The notes under the pieces were generated by a model, which had not been told where the DNA came from, searched no databases, and worked only from the letters and a program-made list of their open reading frames with translations. Positions 14,149 to 22,446 of a stretch of DNA of 34,927 nucleotides are shown in pieces. The DNA is from a bacterium (GTDB lineage Bacteria; Actinomycetota; Actinomycetes; Actinomycetales; Actinomycetaceae): NCBI GenBank assembly GCA_030544165.1, contig JAUNRP010000001.1, positions 1-34,927 on the forward strand, given 5' to 3'. Both the position numbers and the translations under genes were made by a program. The first letter of the stretch is position 1, and each line of letters starts with the position of its first letter.

Positions 14149-14535
14149 ATGCCGCTGTCAGAATACGAGCAGCGCGTGCTCGCCCAGATGGAGCAGCAGC
14201 TCCGCGACGCCGATCCTGAGTTGGCACAGTCCCTCCAGGCCCCGGCCCGCGGCCGATTCGATGTCCGCAGGCTCTCCCTCGGCATCCTCGTGGCGCTGAT
14301 CGGAATTGGAGCGCTCGTGGCCGGGGTGGCCGCGAACCAGGTGTGGCTGGGCATCCTCGGCTTCGTGGGGATGCTGGCGGGTGCACTGCTCGCCACCACG
14401 CTGACGTCGGGCTCCAGCTCCGCCGCCGCACCCGCCGATGACCCGGATTCGCCGAGCCCCGCGCGTAAGGGCGGCAGTTCGAGCTTCATGGAGCGGCAGC
14501 AGGAGCGCTGGGAGAAGCGCCAGGAGAACAGCTAG
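14149..14535 (+). CDS. DUF3040 membrane protein upstream of mraZ
   Basis: 128-residue small membrane protein of the DUF3040 family, found in actinobacteria, often directly before the division and wall cluster. The N-terminus MPLSEYEQRVLAQMEQQL and following DPELAQSL are the family signature. Two hydrophobic helices follow (about 44-65 and 68-86), then a charged tail ending FMERQQERWEKRQENS that is predicted to be cytoplasmic. A GAGGAGG ribosome site precedes the ATG. It is closed off by a strong intrinsic terminator, so it is separate from the mraZ operon even though it is its constant neighbour. Function is unknown; a role in envelope or division is suggested only by position. Confidence 0.85.
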   Translation: MPLSEYEQRVLAQMEQQLRDADPELAQSLQAPARGRFDVRRLSLGILVALIGIGALVAGVAANQVWLGILGFVGMLAGALLATTLTSGSSSAAAPADDPDSPSPARKGGSSSFMERQQERWEKRQENS

Positions 14536-14552
14536 CTCCACTCCGCTCCACC
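14536..14552 (-). promoter_or_regulatory. Candidate MraZ box pair, minus orientation, copy A
   Basis: CTCCACTCCGCTCCACC; on the minus strand it holds GTGGA twice with a 5-base spacer (10-bp period). It begins directly after the DUF3040 stop codon. An identical 17-mer occurs at 14651-14667. Confidence 0.45.
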
Positions 14553-14555
14553 AGG

Positions 14556-14585
14556 GCCCCGAGGCAGATGCCTCGGGGCTTTTTC
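14556..14585 (+). terminator. Intrinsic terminator after the DUF3040 gene
   Basis: Perfect 11-bp stem GCCCCGAGGCA / TGCCTCGGGGC with a 2-base nominal loop, followed directly by TTTTT. It is the most canonical rho-independent terminator in the window and insulates mraZ from upstream transcription. Confidence 0.92.
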
Positions 14586-14650
14586 TCTGCCCGGATCCGC
14601 CGCGCCCCCGGATGAGTGAGGCCCGCGCGGCCCGGATCGCGTGATTTTCC

Positions 14651-14667
14651 CTCCACTCCGCTCCACC
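14651..14667 (-). promoter_or_regulatory. Candidate MraZ box pair, minus orientation, copy B
   Basis: A perfect second copy of the 17-mer CTCCACTCCGCTCCACC, 55 bases upstream of the mraZ -35. On the minus strand it is GTGGA-N5-GTGGA, the same spacing as the plus-strand boxes in the promoter. Confidence 0.5.
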
Positions 14668-14721
14668 GCGTGTTTCCAACGATTTTTCGACATCTTCACA
14701 GAGATTTCTGCCGTTTCTGCC

Positions 14722-14749
14722 TTGACGGTGGATGGAAGTGGAGTAATGT
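14722..14749 (+). promoter_or_regulatory. mraZ (dcw operon) promoter
   Basis: TTGACG (14722-14727), 16-bp spacer, TAATGT (14744-14749), the best -35/-10 pair in the window. The leader before the mraZ GTG is about 30 bases and contains an excellent ribosome site. A tandem repeat of TTTCTGCC (14705-14712 and 14714-14721) abuts the -35. Confidence 0.75.
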
Positions 14750-14772
14750 GGAGCCGACGCGAGCGGAGTGGA
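14728..14772 (+). promoter_or_regulatory. MraZ operator: GTGGA boxes at 10-bp period
   Basis: GTGGA occurs at 14728, 14738 and 14748, each followed by five other bases, and again in phase at 14768 (the 14758 position is degenerate, CGCGA). E. coli MraZ binds direct repeats of TGGGN with 5-base spacers, so the architecture is the same with a changed core. The boxes fill the spacer and overlap the -10, which predicts autorepression of the cluster. Confidence 0.7.
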
Positions 14773-14784
14773 AGGAGGTGGCCT

Positions 14785-15216
14785 GTGTTCCTCGGTACGT
14801 ACGAGCCCAAGTTGGATGAGAAGGGCCGCCTGATCCTCCCCGCCAAGTACCGCGATGAGCTCGCCTCCGGCCTCGTCCTCACCCGCGGCCAGGAGCGGTG
14901 CCTCTACGCGTTCCCGATGCGTGAGTTCGAGCGGCTCCACGAGCAGCTCCGCACGGCACCCGTGACCTCCAAGCAGGCGCGCGACTACCTCCGCGTCTTC
15001 CTCTCCGGGGCCACGGACGAGATGCCGGACAAGCAGGGCCGCGTCACGATCCCCGCCCAGCTCCGCCAGTACGCCGGCCTCGATCGCGATCTCGCCGTGA
15101 TCGGTGCCGGCACCCGGGTGGAGATCTGGGATGCCCAGGCATGGGCCACCTACCTGGATGCGCAGGAGACCGCCTACTCCGAGACGGCCGAGGAGGTGGT
15201 CCCCGGACTGTTCTGA
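14785..15216 (+). CDS. mraZ: MraZ, transcriptional regulator of the division and cell wall cluster
   Basis: 143-residue protein with two SpoVT/AbrB-type DNA-binding half-domains; MraZ forms ring oligomers and binds tandem repeats in its own promoter. Both domains show the family loops: GTYEPKLDEKGRLILPAKYRD at the N-terminus (written here as its first and last parts, FLGTYEPKLDEKGR and LILPAKYRDEL) and DKQGRVTIPAQLRQYAGL in the middle. The GTG at 14785 is fixed by AGGAGGTG five bases upstream and by the family N-terminus; a longer in-frame reading from 14641 would run through the promoter. It is the first gene of the wall operon and is separated from rsmH by 135 bases. Confidence 0.96.
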   Translation: MFLGTYEPKLDEKGRLILPAKYRDELASGLVLTRGQERCLYAFPMREFERLHEQLRTAPVTSKQARDYLRVFLSGATDEMPDKQGRVTIPAQLRQYAGLDRDLAVIGAGTRVEIWDAQAWATYLDAQETAYSETAEEVVPGLF

Positions 15217-15256
15217 TCTCTCCCGATGAGGTCTTCCTCCTGTATCTGACGCACTT

Positions 15257-15293
15257 CCCCGGCGCCAGAACCAGGCGGGAGTCCTGGTCGGGG
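15257..15293 (+). other. Hairpin between mraZ and rsmH
   Basis: ACCAGG (15270-15275) pairs with CCTGGT (15283-15288), extended by CCCCG (15257-15261) against CGGGG (15289-15293) with a bulge on the left arm. It could weaken read-through or process the transcript between mraZ and rsmH; there is no T tract. Confidence 0.3.
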
Positions 15294-15351
15294 GGAGGAG
15301 GGCCCACCGACCACCACTGTCACGCACCGGTCAACGAGGAAGGGAGGGGAC

Positions 15352-16341
15352 GTGGCACCAGCACCAGACACCGCCGCGCGTCACGTTCCTGTGCTCGCCG
15401 AGCGCTGCATCGAACTCCTCGCCCCCGCCCTTGCCGACGGGGGCGTGCTCGTGGACTGCACGCTCGGGATGGGCGGGCACACGGAGGCGTTCCTGACCGC
15501 CCTGCCCTCGGCCCGGGTGGTGGGGATCGATCGCGATCCCGAGGCGTTGCGCCTCGCCAGCGAGCGGCTCGAGCCGTTCGGGGAGCGCTTCACCGCCGTC
15601 CACACCACCTACGACGACGTGGCCGGCGCCCTCGAGGCGGCCGGTGCCCCCGCGGCGGACGCCGTCCTCATGGACCTCGGCGTCTCCTCCATGCAACTGG
15701 ACGAGCGGGAGAGGGGCTTCTCCTACGCCCACGATGCTCCCCTCGACATGCGGATGGACACCACGGAGTCCATCTCCGCCGCCGAGTTGCTCGCCACCGC
15801 CACCGAGGCAGAACTGCGCGGGATCCTCTACCGCGACGGCGAGGAGAAGTTCGCGCCGCGGATCGCGCGCCAGATCGTGCTCCGCCGTGAGTCGGCCCCC
15901 CTGACCCGCACGGGTGAGCTGGTCGAGATCGTCCGTGACTCGATCCCCGCCGCCGCCCGCCGCACCGGGGGCAACCCGGCCAAGCGCACCTTCCAGGCGC
16001 TCCGCGTGGCCGTGAACCGGGAGCTCGAGATCCTCGAGCGCGCGGTCCCGGCCGCACTGGACAACCTCCGGGTGGGGGGACGGATCGTGGTCCTGGCCTA
16101 CCAGTCCCTCGAGGACCGGATCGTCAAGCAGGAACTGGTCCGCCGCTCCACCTCCTCGGCTCCCGTCGGGATGCCGGTGGAACTGGACGAGCAGCGCCCC
16201 ACCTTCGAACTCCTGGTCCGCGGCGCCGAGAAGGCCGATGCGGCGGAGATCGCCACCAACCCCCGCGCCGCGTCCGTGCGGCTGCGCGCCGCAACCCGAA
16301 TCCGAGCCCAGCACCCGAACACCCCAAGGAGCACCCGATGA
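15352..16341 (+). CDS. rsmH: 16S rRNA (cytosine1402-N4)-methyltransferase RsmH
   Basis: 329-residue RsmH (MraW), which methylates N4 of C1402 in 16S rRNA with SAM. It has HVPVLAERCIELL at the N-terminus, the SAM-binding loop DCTLGMGGH (35-43), GIDRDPEAL, the MDLGVSSMQLD active-site region, and the family C-terminal blocks NPAKRTFQALRVAVNRELE and YQSLEDRIVKQ. The GTG start is preceded by GGAAGGGAGGGG. The stop overlaps the ftsL start by 4 bp (ATGA). As in most bacteria it sits in the division cluster although its reaction is ribosomal. Confidence 0.97.
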   Translation: MAPAPDTAARHVPVLAERCIELLAPALADGGVLVDCTLGMGGHTEAFLTALPSARVVGIDRDPEALRLASERLEPFGERFTAVHTTYDDVAGALEAAGAPAADAVLMDLGVSSMQLDERERGFSYAHDAPLDMRMDTTESISAAELLATATEAELRGILYRDGEEKFAPRIARQIVLRRESAPLTRTGELVEIVRDSIPAAARRTGGNPAKRTFQALRVAVNRELEILERAVPAALDNLRVGGRIVVLAYQSLEDRIVKQELVRRSTSSAPVGMPVELDEQRPTFELLVRGAEKADAAEIATNPRAASVRLRAATRIRAQHPNTPRSTR

Positions 16342-16730
16342 GCATGCCCGCCCGCGTTACCGCGCCGCTCCACGCCCCCTCCGCGGCGCGAGCACCCCGG
16401 CTGCAGATCATCCGCTCACCCGAGCCCGGCCGCTCGCTCATGCCCTTCTTCCTGCTGTGCGCGATCATCCTGCTCGGCTCCCTGGTGGGCGCCCTCCTGC
16501 TCAACACGGCGATGGCGGTGTCCTCCTACCGGATCCACGACCAGCAGATCCAGCTCACCCACCTGAAGGAGCAGCAGGCGGAGCTCGCCGGAAAGCTCGA
16601 ATCTCTCGGCGCACCGGCCGCCCTCCAAGACTCCGCCGCGTCTCTCGGTATGGTTCCCGCAGAGGCGACCCTCTACGTGTCGATCGCCTCTCAGAGCATC
16701 CTTGGAACCCCGGAGGCGGGAGAGGGGTAA
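16338..16730 (+). CDS. ftsL: FtsL-like divisome protein
   Basis: 130-residue bitopic membrane protein: cytoplasmic head (1-34), one membrane helix (about 35-57), then an extracytoplasmic coiled coil (about 64-92, IHDQQIQLTHLKEQQAEL) and a short tail. FtsL proteins diverge strongly, and the call rests on this layout plus position between rsmH and ftsI. It would form a complex with FtsB and FtsQ and help activate FtsWI. It overlaps rsmH by ATGA and its TAA is directly followed by the ftsI GTG. Confidence 0.85.
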   Translation: MSMPARVTAPLHAPSAARAPRLQIIRSPEPGRSLMPFFLLCAIILLGSLVGALLLNTAMAVSSYRIHDQQIQLTHLKEQQAELAGKLESLGAPAALQDSAASLGMVPAEATLYVSIASQSILGTPEAGEG

Positions 16731-18524
16731 GTGACCCAGAGCCACCACTGGTCCGAAGGCCAGGAGCGCACCGGACTGAGACGGCGGAAGGCGGTCTCAG
16801 TCTTCCTCGTCATCCTGTTCGCGGTGTTCGCCGCCCGGATCATCCTCGTCCAGGCGGTCCAGGGCCCCGCCCTCGCGGCCCAGGCCAAGGCGGAGCGGCT
16901 GCGTACCTACGAGATCGAGGCACCCCGGGGCGCCATCCTCGATGCCAACGGCGAGGTCCTGGCCACCTCGGGCGAACGGGTCCACGTGGCGGTCAACCAG
17001 CGGGTGGTCGAGCAGTGGGTCCACCGGGTGGACGGCGAGGTCGTGGGAACCGGGGCAGCCGCGGCGGCAGAACTCCTCGCGCCCGTCCTCGGCCGGGACA
17101 AGGCCGAACTGGGGGGCGAGATGGTGGGGGACTCCACCTGGCGCTACCTGGCGCGCAACCTCCTGCCCTCCCAGTGGCGGGAGATCCGCCAGCTCGGCAT
17201 CCCGGGAATCGAACCCGAGTGGGTGGCCGTGCGGGAGTATCCGAACGCCAACACCGCCGGAAACGTGGTGGGATTCGTGGGACGGGACCACTACGGGCTC
17301 GGCGGGCTCGAGCAGGCCTTCGACGAGGTCCTGACGGGCATTCCCGGTAGCGAGACGGTGGAGATCGGCAATGGGGGCCAGGTGATCCCCACCGGCACCA
17401 ACGAGATCACCGAGGCCCTGCCCGGTGCCACCATCACCACCACGATCAACCGCGATCTCCAGTTCCTCGCGCAGCAGCAGGCGGATGACGCCGTCAGCCG
17501 CTACGGCGCCCACTGGGCCGGAGTGGCGGTCATGGAGATCGGAACCGGCAACATGCTGGCGCTGGCGGACTCGGGCTCGGTGGATCCGGGCAACCCGGGC
17601 GCGAGCAGCGCGGCTGACCGGGGTGCCCGTTCGATCACCTCCCCCTACGAGGCGGGATCCACGGGCAAGCTGCTCACCCTCGCCTCGGCGGTCAACGAGG
17701 GACTGGTGGATGCCGGCTCGGTGTTCCACGTGCCCTACCAGGGCACGTTCAACGGCCAGACCTTCACCGAGCACTCGTACCACGAGCCCCTGGACCTGAC
17801 CACCGCGGGAATCCTCGCCACCTCCTCGAACGTCGGGACGATCGAGATCGGCCAGTTGATGTCGGACGAGACCCGCTACCAGTACATGCGGGACTTCGGA
17901 TTCGGTGAGCGCACCGGGATCGATATCCCCGGGGAGTCCGCCGGGATCCTCACCCCTCCGGATACGTGGGACGGCCGTACCCGGTTCGTCAACATGTTCG
18001 GCCAGGGGTACGCGATCACCCTGGTGCAGAACGTGGCGATGGTGGCCGCGTTCGGCAACGGGGGCGTCTACCAGACCCCCCGCCTCATCTCCTCGATCGA
18101 GCACGCCGACGGCGCCGTCACCGTGCCGGAGTACCCTGAGGACCGCGAGGTCCTGGCGCCCGAGACCGCCCAGACCATGCTCGAGCTGATGGAGTCGGTC
18201 ACCTCCGAGGGTGGAACCGGAACCCGCGCCGTGGTGGAGGGCTACCGGGTGGCCGGCAAGACCGGCACCGCCCAGACCGCGAACAGCAGGGGGCAGCTCA
18301 CCGAGGTGGTGGCGAACTTCGTGGGAGTCGTCCCCGCGGACGATCCGCGCTTCGCCATCGCCGTGGTGATCTTCAAGCCGCAGACCGGCTTCTACGGCGG
18401 CACGATCGCGGCACCGATCTTCCAGGTGGTGGCGGCCGACGCCCTCTCGCGCTACGGCGTGGCGCCCTCCTTCGGTGAGCCCCCGCAGCTCCCGTGGACC
18501 GCCGACGGCCGCACCACCCTCTAG
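16731..18524 (+). CDS. ftsI: FtsI/PBP3-type septal peptidoglycan transpeptidase
   Basis: 597-residue class B penicillin-binding protein that cross-links septal peptidoglycan together with FtsW. One N-terminal membrane anchor (about 20-44), a pedestal domain beginning at EAPRGAILDANGEVLA (63-78), and a transpeptidase domain with the three catalytic motifs: S310-T-G-K313 (EAGSTGK), S365-S-N367 (ATSSNVG) and K510-T-G512 (AGKTGTAQT). Length is normal for actinobacterial FtsI without a PASTA domain. GTG 16731 follows the ftsL stop with no gap, consistent with coupling. The next gene is murF, with only 21 bases between and no murE. Confidence 0.96.
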   Translation: MTQSHHWSEGQERTGLRRRKAVSVFLVILFAVFAARIILVQAVQGPALAAQAKAERLRTYEIEAPRGAILDANGEVLATSGERVHVAVNQRVVEQWVHRVDGEVVGTGAAAAAELLAPVLGRDKAELGGEMVGDSTWRYLARNLLPSQWREIRQLGIPGIEPEWVAVREYPNANTAGNVVGFVGRDHYGLGGLEQAFDEVLTGIPGSETVEIGNGGQVIPTGTNEITEALPGATITTTINRDLQFLAQQQADDAVSRYGAHWAGVAVMEIGTGNMLALADSGSVDPGNPGASSAADRGARSITSPYEAGSTGKLLTLASAVNEGLVDAGSVFHVPYQGTFNGQTFTEHSYHEPLDLTTAGILATSSNVGTIEIGQLMSDETRYQYMRDFGFGERTGIDIPGESAGILTPPDTWDGRTRFVNMFGQGYAITLVQNVAMVAAFGNGGVYQTPRLISSIEHADGAVTVPEYPEDREVLAPETAQTMLELMESVTSEGGTGTRAVVEGYRVAGKTGTAQTANSRGQLTEVVANFVGVVPADDPRFAIAVVIFKPQTGFYGGTIAAPIFQVVAADALSRYGVAPSFGEPPQLPWTADGRTTL

Positions 18525-18545
18525 GTCCGTGAGACGATTCCACCG

Positions 18546-19916
18546 ATGCCCTCCCACCCTCCCCTGACCACGCTCAGCTCCATCGCGGCTGCCTGCGGAG
18601 GCACCCTTCTCGGCCCGGACGCCCCCGCGTCTCCCGTGGCCAGCATCGACTCCCGAGAGGTGGTCCGGGGCGGCATCTTCTGTGCGCTGGCGGGGGAGAA
18701 CACCGATGGCCACGCCCACGTCACCTCCGCGCTCGCCGCCGGGGCCGCGGGTGCGCTCGTCTCCGATCCCGAATCGGTGGGCGGGGCGCGTCCCCTCATC
18801 GTGGTCGACGACGTGAGGGCCGCCATGGGGCGAATCGCCGCCCACCACGTGGCCTCCCTCCGTCACGGCAACCTCACTGTCCTCGCGATCACCGGTTCCG
18901 CCGGGAAGACCACCACCAAGGACCTCCTCGCCGCCGCCCTCCCCGGCCCCACCGTGGCCACCGAGCGCTCCCTCAACAACGAGATCGGACTCCCGCTCAC
19001 CGCGCTGCGCGCCACCGGCGAGACCCGCTACCTGGTCCTCGAGATGGGCGCCGACCGCGAGGGCGATCTCACCTACCTCACCTCGCTCGTGCCCCCGGAC
19101 GTGGCCGTGGTCCTCCTCGTGGGCAAGGCCCACCTCGGCGTGTTCGGCTCACCCGAGGCGATCGCCCGCGCCAAGGGGGAGCTGGTCCGCGGCCTCGCCC
19201 CGGGGGGGACCGCCGTCCTCAACGCCGACGACGAACGCGTGCTCGCCATGGAGGGTAACGCCCCCGGGACCGTGCTCACCTTTGGTCAGGGGGCCGGCGC
19301 GGCGGTTCGGGCGCAGGCGATCGCCGTCGACGGGTTCGACAGGCCCTCGTTCCGTGTGACCCACGGGGATGAGGAGGTGGATGTCCACCTCGGCCTGGCC
19401 GGGGAGCACAACGTCTCCAACGCCCTGGCCGCGCTCGCCGCCGCGGCGGCGGTGGGTGTGCCCCTCGAGGAGGCCGCCCGCCGGATCGGGGGACTCGGGC
19501 CCTCCAGCCCTCACCGGATGGCGATCGAAGAGCGCGACGGGGTCACGGTGATCGACGACGCCTACAACGCGAACCCCGATTCCATGGCGGCCGCCCTGGG
19601 GTCCCTCCACCGGATTGCCGCGGGCAGGCCCACCATCGCCGTGCTCGGTGCCATGCGGGAGCTCGGAGAGGACGGCGCCGCGGAACACCGGGCCGTGGGT
19701 GAGCACGCCGCCCGCCTCGGGATCCACCACGTGGTGGCGGTGGGTGACGAGGCGGCCCCGATCGCCGGGCCCCTCACGCAGGGCGCTCAGGTGGTGCCCG
19801 ACCTCGACGCCGCGCAGGCGGCTCTGGACCTCATCGCCTCTCCCGGGAGCGTGGTCCTCTTCAAGGCATCCAACGGGACCGGCCTGTGGCGGCTGGCAGG
19901 ACGGTGGCGCACATGA
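18546..19916 (+). CDS. murF: UDP-N-acetylmuramoyl-tripeptide--D-alanyl-D-alanine ligase MurF
   Basis: 456-residue Mur ligase that adds D-Ala-D-Ala to the UDP-MurNAc-tripeptide using ATP. N-terminal UDP-substrate domain includes ASIDSREVVRGGIFCAL, then the ATP P-loop GSAGKTT (117-123), ERSLNNEIGLP that marks MurF against other Mur ligases, GEHNVSNALAALAAA, and the C-terminal DDAYNANPDSM motif. The residues around NNEIGLP and NANPDSM fit MurF, not MurE. It starts 21 bases after ftsI and overlaps mraY by ATGA. Confidence 0.95.
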   Translation: MPSHPPLTTLSSIAAACGGTLLGPDAPASPVASIDSREVVRGGIFCALAGENTDGHAHVTSALAAGAAGALVSDPESVGGARPLIVVDDVRAAMGRIAAHHVASLRHGNLTVLAITGSAGKTTTKDLLAAALPGPTVATERSLNNEIGLPLTALRATGETRYLVLEMGADREGDLTYLTSLVPPDVAVVLLVGKAHLGVFGSPEAIARAKGELVRGLAPGGTAVLNADDERVLAMEGNAPGTVLTFGQGAGAAVRAQAIAVDGFDRPSFRVTHGDEEVDVHLGLAGEHNVSNALAALAAAAAVGVPLEEAARRIGGLGPSSPHRMAIEERDGVTVIDDAYNANPDSMAAALGSLHRIAAGRPTIAVLGAMRELGEDGAAEHRAVGEHAARLGIHHVVAVGDEAAPIAGPLTQGAQVVPDLDAAQAALDLIASPGSVVLFKASNGTGLWRLAGRWRT

Positions 19917-20998
19917 TCGCGATTCTCCTCTCGGCCGGGGTGGGCCTCCTCATCACGCTCTTCGGCACGCCCCTCTTCATCAGGTACCTGGTCCGGCGCA
20001 ACTACGGGCAGTTCATCCGCCAGGACGGGCCCACCGCGCACTTCACCAAGCGCGGGACCCCCACCATGGGCGGGGTGGTCATCATCGTGGCCACCGTGAT
20101 CGCGTACCTGGTGGCCAACTTCGCCACCGCCGCCGCCCCCACCGTCTCCGGCCTCCTGTTGATCTTCCTGATCGCGGGGCTCGGCCTCATCGGCTTCCTC
20201 GATGACTACATCAAGATCTCCCGCCAACGCTCGCTCGGGCTCAATCCCACCGGGAAGGTGATCGGCCAGGCGGCGGTGGGAATCACCTTCGCCTTCCTCG
20301 CCACCCAGTTCCCCAACGCCAACAACCGGACGCCGGCCTCCCTCAACATCTCCTTCATCCGTGACACGGACATCTCGCTCGCCCACTGGGGAGTGGGAGT
20401 GGGGATCATCCTCTTCATCATCTGGGCCAACTTCCTGATCACCGCCTGGTCCAACGCCGTGAACCTCACCGACGGGCTGGACGGGCTCGCCACCGGCGCG
20501 TCCATCTTCGTCTTCATGGCCTACACGATCATCGCCATGTGGCAGCTCAACCAGAGCTGCCAGTACCTGCTGAACCCCACCGCCGCCTGCTACGAGGTCC
20601 GGGACCCCTGGGACCTCGCGATCCTGGGCGCCGCCCTGGTGGGAGCCTGCTTCGGGTTCCTGTGGTGGAACGGTTCCCCCGCCCAGATCTTCATGGGGGA
20701 CACCGGTTCGCTCGCCCTGGGCGGAGCGGTGGCCGGATTCTCGATCTTCACCCACACGCAGTTCCTCGCCGTGATCATCGGCGGCCTCTTCGTGATCGAG
20801 GTGCTCTCCGACGTCATCCAGATCGGCTCCTTCAAGCTCACGAAGAAGCGGGTGTTCCGGATGGCGCCGCTCCACCACCACTTCGAACTGAAGGGCTGGG
20901 GTGAGGTGACGATCGTGATCAGGTTCTGGCTGATCGCGGGCCTGTTCGTGGCGCTCGGCGTGGGCCTCTTCTACGGCGAGTGGGTGAGCGTCTCGTGA
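19913..20998 (+). CDS. mraY: Phospho-MurNAc-pentapeptide transferase MraY
   Basis: 361-residue integral membrane enzyme that makes lipid I from UDP-MurNAc-pentapeptide and undecaprenyl phosphate. About ten membrane helices are visible. Family motifs: KRGTPTMGG near the N-terminus, FLDDYIK, the catalytic NLTDGLDGLA, FMGDTGSLALGG and the histidine motif APLHHHFELKGW. The ATG 19913 overlaps the murF stop (ATGA) and fits the hydrophobic N-terminus; an upstream in-frame ATG at 19886 is inside murF and less likely. It overlaps murD by GTGA. Confidence 0.96.
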   Translation: MIAILLSAGVGLLITLFGTPLFIRYLVRRNYGQFIRQDGPTAHFTKRGTPTMGGVVIIVATVIAYLVANFATAAAPTVSGLLLIFLIAGLGLIGFLDDYIKISRQRSLGLNPTGKVIGQAAVGITFAFLATQFPNANNRTPASLNISFIRDTDISLAHWGVGVGIILFIIWANFLITAWSNAVNLTDGLDGLATGASIFVFMAYTIIAMWQLNQSCQYLLNPTAACYEVRDPWDLAILGAALVGACFGFLWWNGSPAQIFMGDTGSLALGGAVAGFSIFTHTQFLAVIIGGLFVIEVLSDVIQIGSFKLTKKRVFRMAPLHHHFELKGWGEVTIVIRFWLIAGLFVALGVGLFYGEWVSVS

Positions 20999-22446
20999 CC
21001 CTCGCCGGGATGCGGCTGGGGATCGTGGGGCTCGGAGCCTCCGGCCGCGCGGCGGCGGAGGTTGCCACCACCCTGGGCGCCGTCGTCGCCGGGTACGACG
21101 CGAGTGCGGCGGCAGTGGAGGCCGCCGCGGCAGACCTGCCCGGCGCCACCCTCGCGCACGTGGCGGACCCCGCCGCGCTGGCAGCTGCCGTGCTGGACGG
21201 GGGGCCGGACGTCGTCGTCGTCTCCCCGGGGGTTCCGTCCCACGCGCCCCTGTACGGGGCGGCAGCGGCCGCCGGAGTGCCGGTATGGAGCGAGGTGGAG
21301 CTCGCGTGGCGGGTGCGGGCACCCCGGGCGGACGGCACCCACGCTCCGTGGCTGACCCTCACCGGCACCAACGGAAAGACCACCACCGTGGGCATGCTCT
21401 CCGCGATGCTCCAGGCGGGCGGGCTCACCGCGCCGGCCGTGGGCAACGTGGGGGAGCCCATCGTGCGCGTGGCGGCAGCGGGAGGGGTGGACGCCCTCGC
21501 CGTGGAGCTCTCCAGCTTCCAGTTGCACTCCACGCACTCGGTGGCGCCACTCGCCTCCGCCTGCCTCAACATCGCCGCGGACCACCTGGACTGGCACGGC
21601 GGCTGGGAGGGCTACTGGACGGACAAGGCGCGCGTGTTCGCGCGCACGGAGCTCGCCTGCGTCTACTCGACGGCGGACCGGCAGACCCGCCGCATGGTGG
21701 AGGAGGCGGAGGTGGCCGAGGGGTGCCGCGCGATCGGCTTCCGGCTGGGGTCGCCCGCCGTGGGGGAGGTGGGGCTCGTGGAGGACGTCCTGGTGGACCG
21801 GGCCTTCGTGGCCGAGCGCCGCACCCACGCCGCCGAGCTCGGAACGCTCGCGGACCTGGCCCAGCTCGCACCGCGTGAGGGTGGGGACGTCCCGCCCCAC
21901 GTGATCGCCAACGCGCTGGCGGCGGCGGCCCTCGCGCGCGCGGCGGGGGTGGAGCCGGGGGCGGTGCGGGGCGCGCTGCGGTCCTTCCGGCCGGACCACC
22001 ACCGCATCGAGCTGGTGGGAACCGTGGGCGGCGTGGCCTGGGTGAACGATTCCAAGGCCACCAACGCGCACGCGGCACGGGCCTCGCTGGCGGCCCTCCC
22101 GGACGGGACCGCGGTGTGGATCGCCGGTGGGCTCGCCAAGGGGGCCACGTTCGATGAACTCGTGGCCGAGGTGGCGGTCAAGCTGCGCGCGGTGGTGCTG
22201 ATCGGGAAGGACCGCGCCCCCCTGCGGGACGCTCTCGCGCGACACGCGCCGCAGGTACCGCGATTCGAGGTGGAAGCCGGAGACGATGGTGAGGTGATGC
22301 GGCAGGCCGTCGTGGCCGCGTCACGCCTCGCCCGGCCCGGCGACACGGTGATGATGGCACCAGCGAGTGCCTCCATGGACCAGTTCGTCAGCTACGCACA
22401 CCGGGGGGAGGCCTTCACCCGGGCGGTGGCAGAGCTGGAGGGATGA
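20995..22446 (+). CDS. murD: UDP-N-acetylmuramoylalanine--D-glutamate ligase MurD
   Basis: 483-residue Mur ligase adding D-glutamate to UDP-MurNAc-L-Ala. N-terminal Rossmann-like domain GLGASGRAA (12-20), VVVSPGVPSHAP, ATP P-loop GTNGKTT (124-130), ELSSFQLHS, NIAADHLDWHG, the substrate motif FRPDHHRIELVG and VNDSKATNAHAA, and a C-terminal domain ending with PASASMDQFVSYAHRGEAF. These are MurD-specific. The start GTG 20995 overlaps the mraY stop (GTGA); ATG 21010 is a possible later start. The stop overlaps ftsW by ATGA. Confidence 0.95.
   Translation: MTLAGMRLGIVGLGASGRAAAEVATTLGAVVAGYDASAAAVEAAAADLPGATLAHVADPAALAAAVLDGGPDVVVVSPGVPSHAPLYGAAAAAGVPVWSEVELAWRVRAPRADGTHAPWLTLTGTNGKTTTVGMLSAMLQAGGLTAPAVGNVGEPIVRVAAAGGVDALAVELSSFQLHSTHSVAPLASACLNIAADHLDWHGGWEGYWTDKARVFARTELACVYSTADRQTRRMVEEAEVAEGCRAIGFRLGSPAVGEVGLVEDVLVDRAFVAERRTHAAELGTLADLAQLAPREGGDVPPHVIANALAAAALARAAGVEPGAVRGALRSFRPDHHRIELVGTVGGVAWVNDSKATNAHAARASLAALPDGTAVWIAGGLAKGATFDELVAEVAVKLRAVVLIGKDRAPLRDALARHAPQVPRFEVEAGDDGEVMRQAVVAASRLARPGDTVMMAPASASMDQFVSYAHRGEAFTRAVAELEG

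Noticed and set aside
16797..19133. Long open frame on the minus strand opposite ftsI and murF
   Set aside because: Same shadow effect; the product is Gly/Asp/His/Arg-rich without any family signature, while ftsI and murF motifs are intact.
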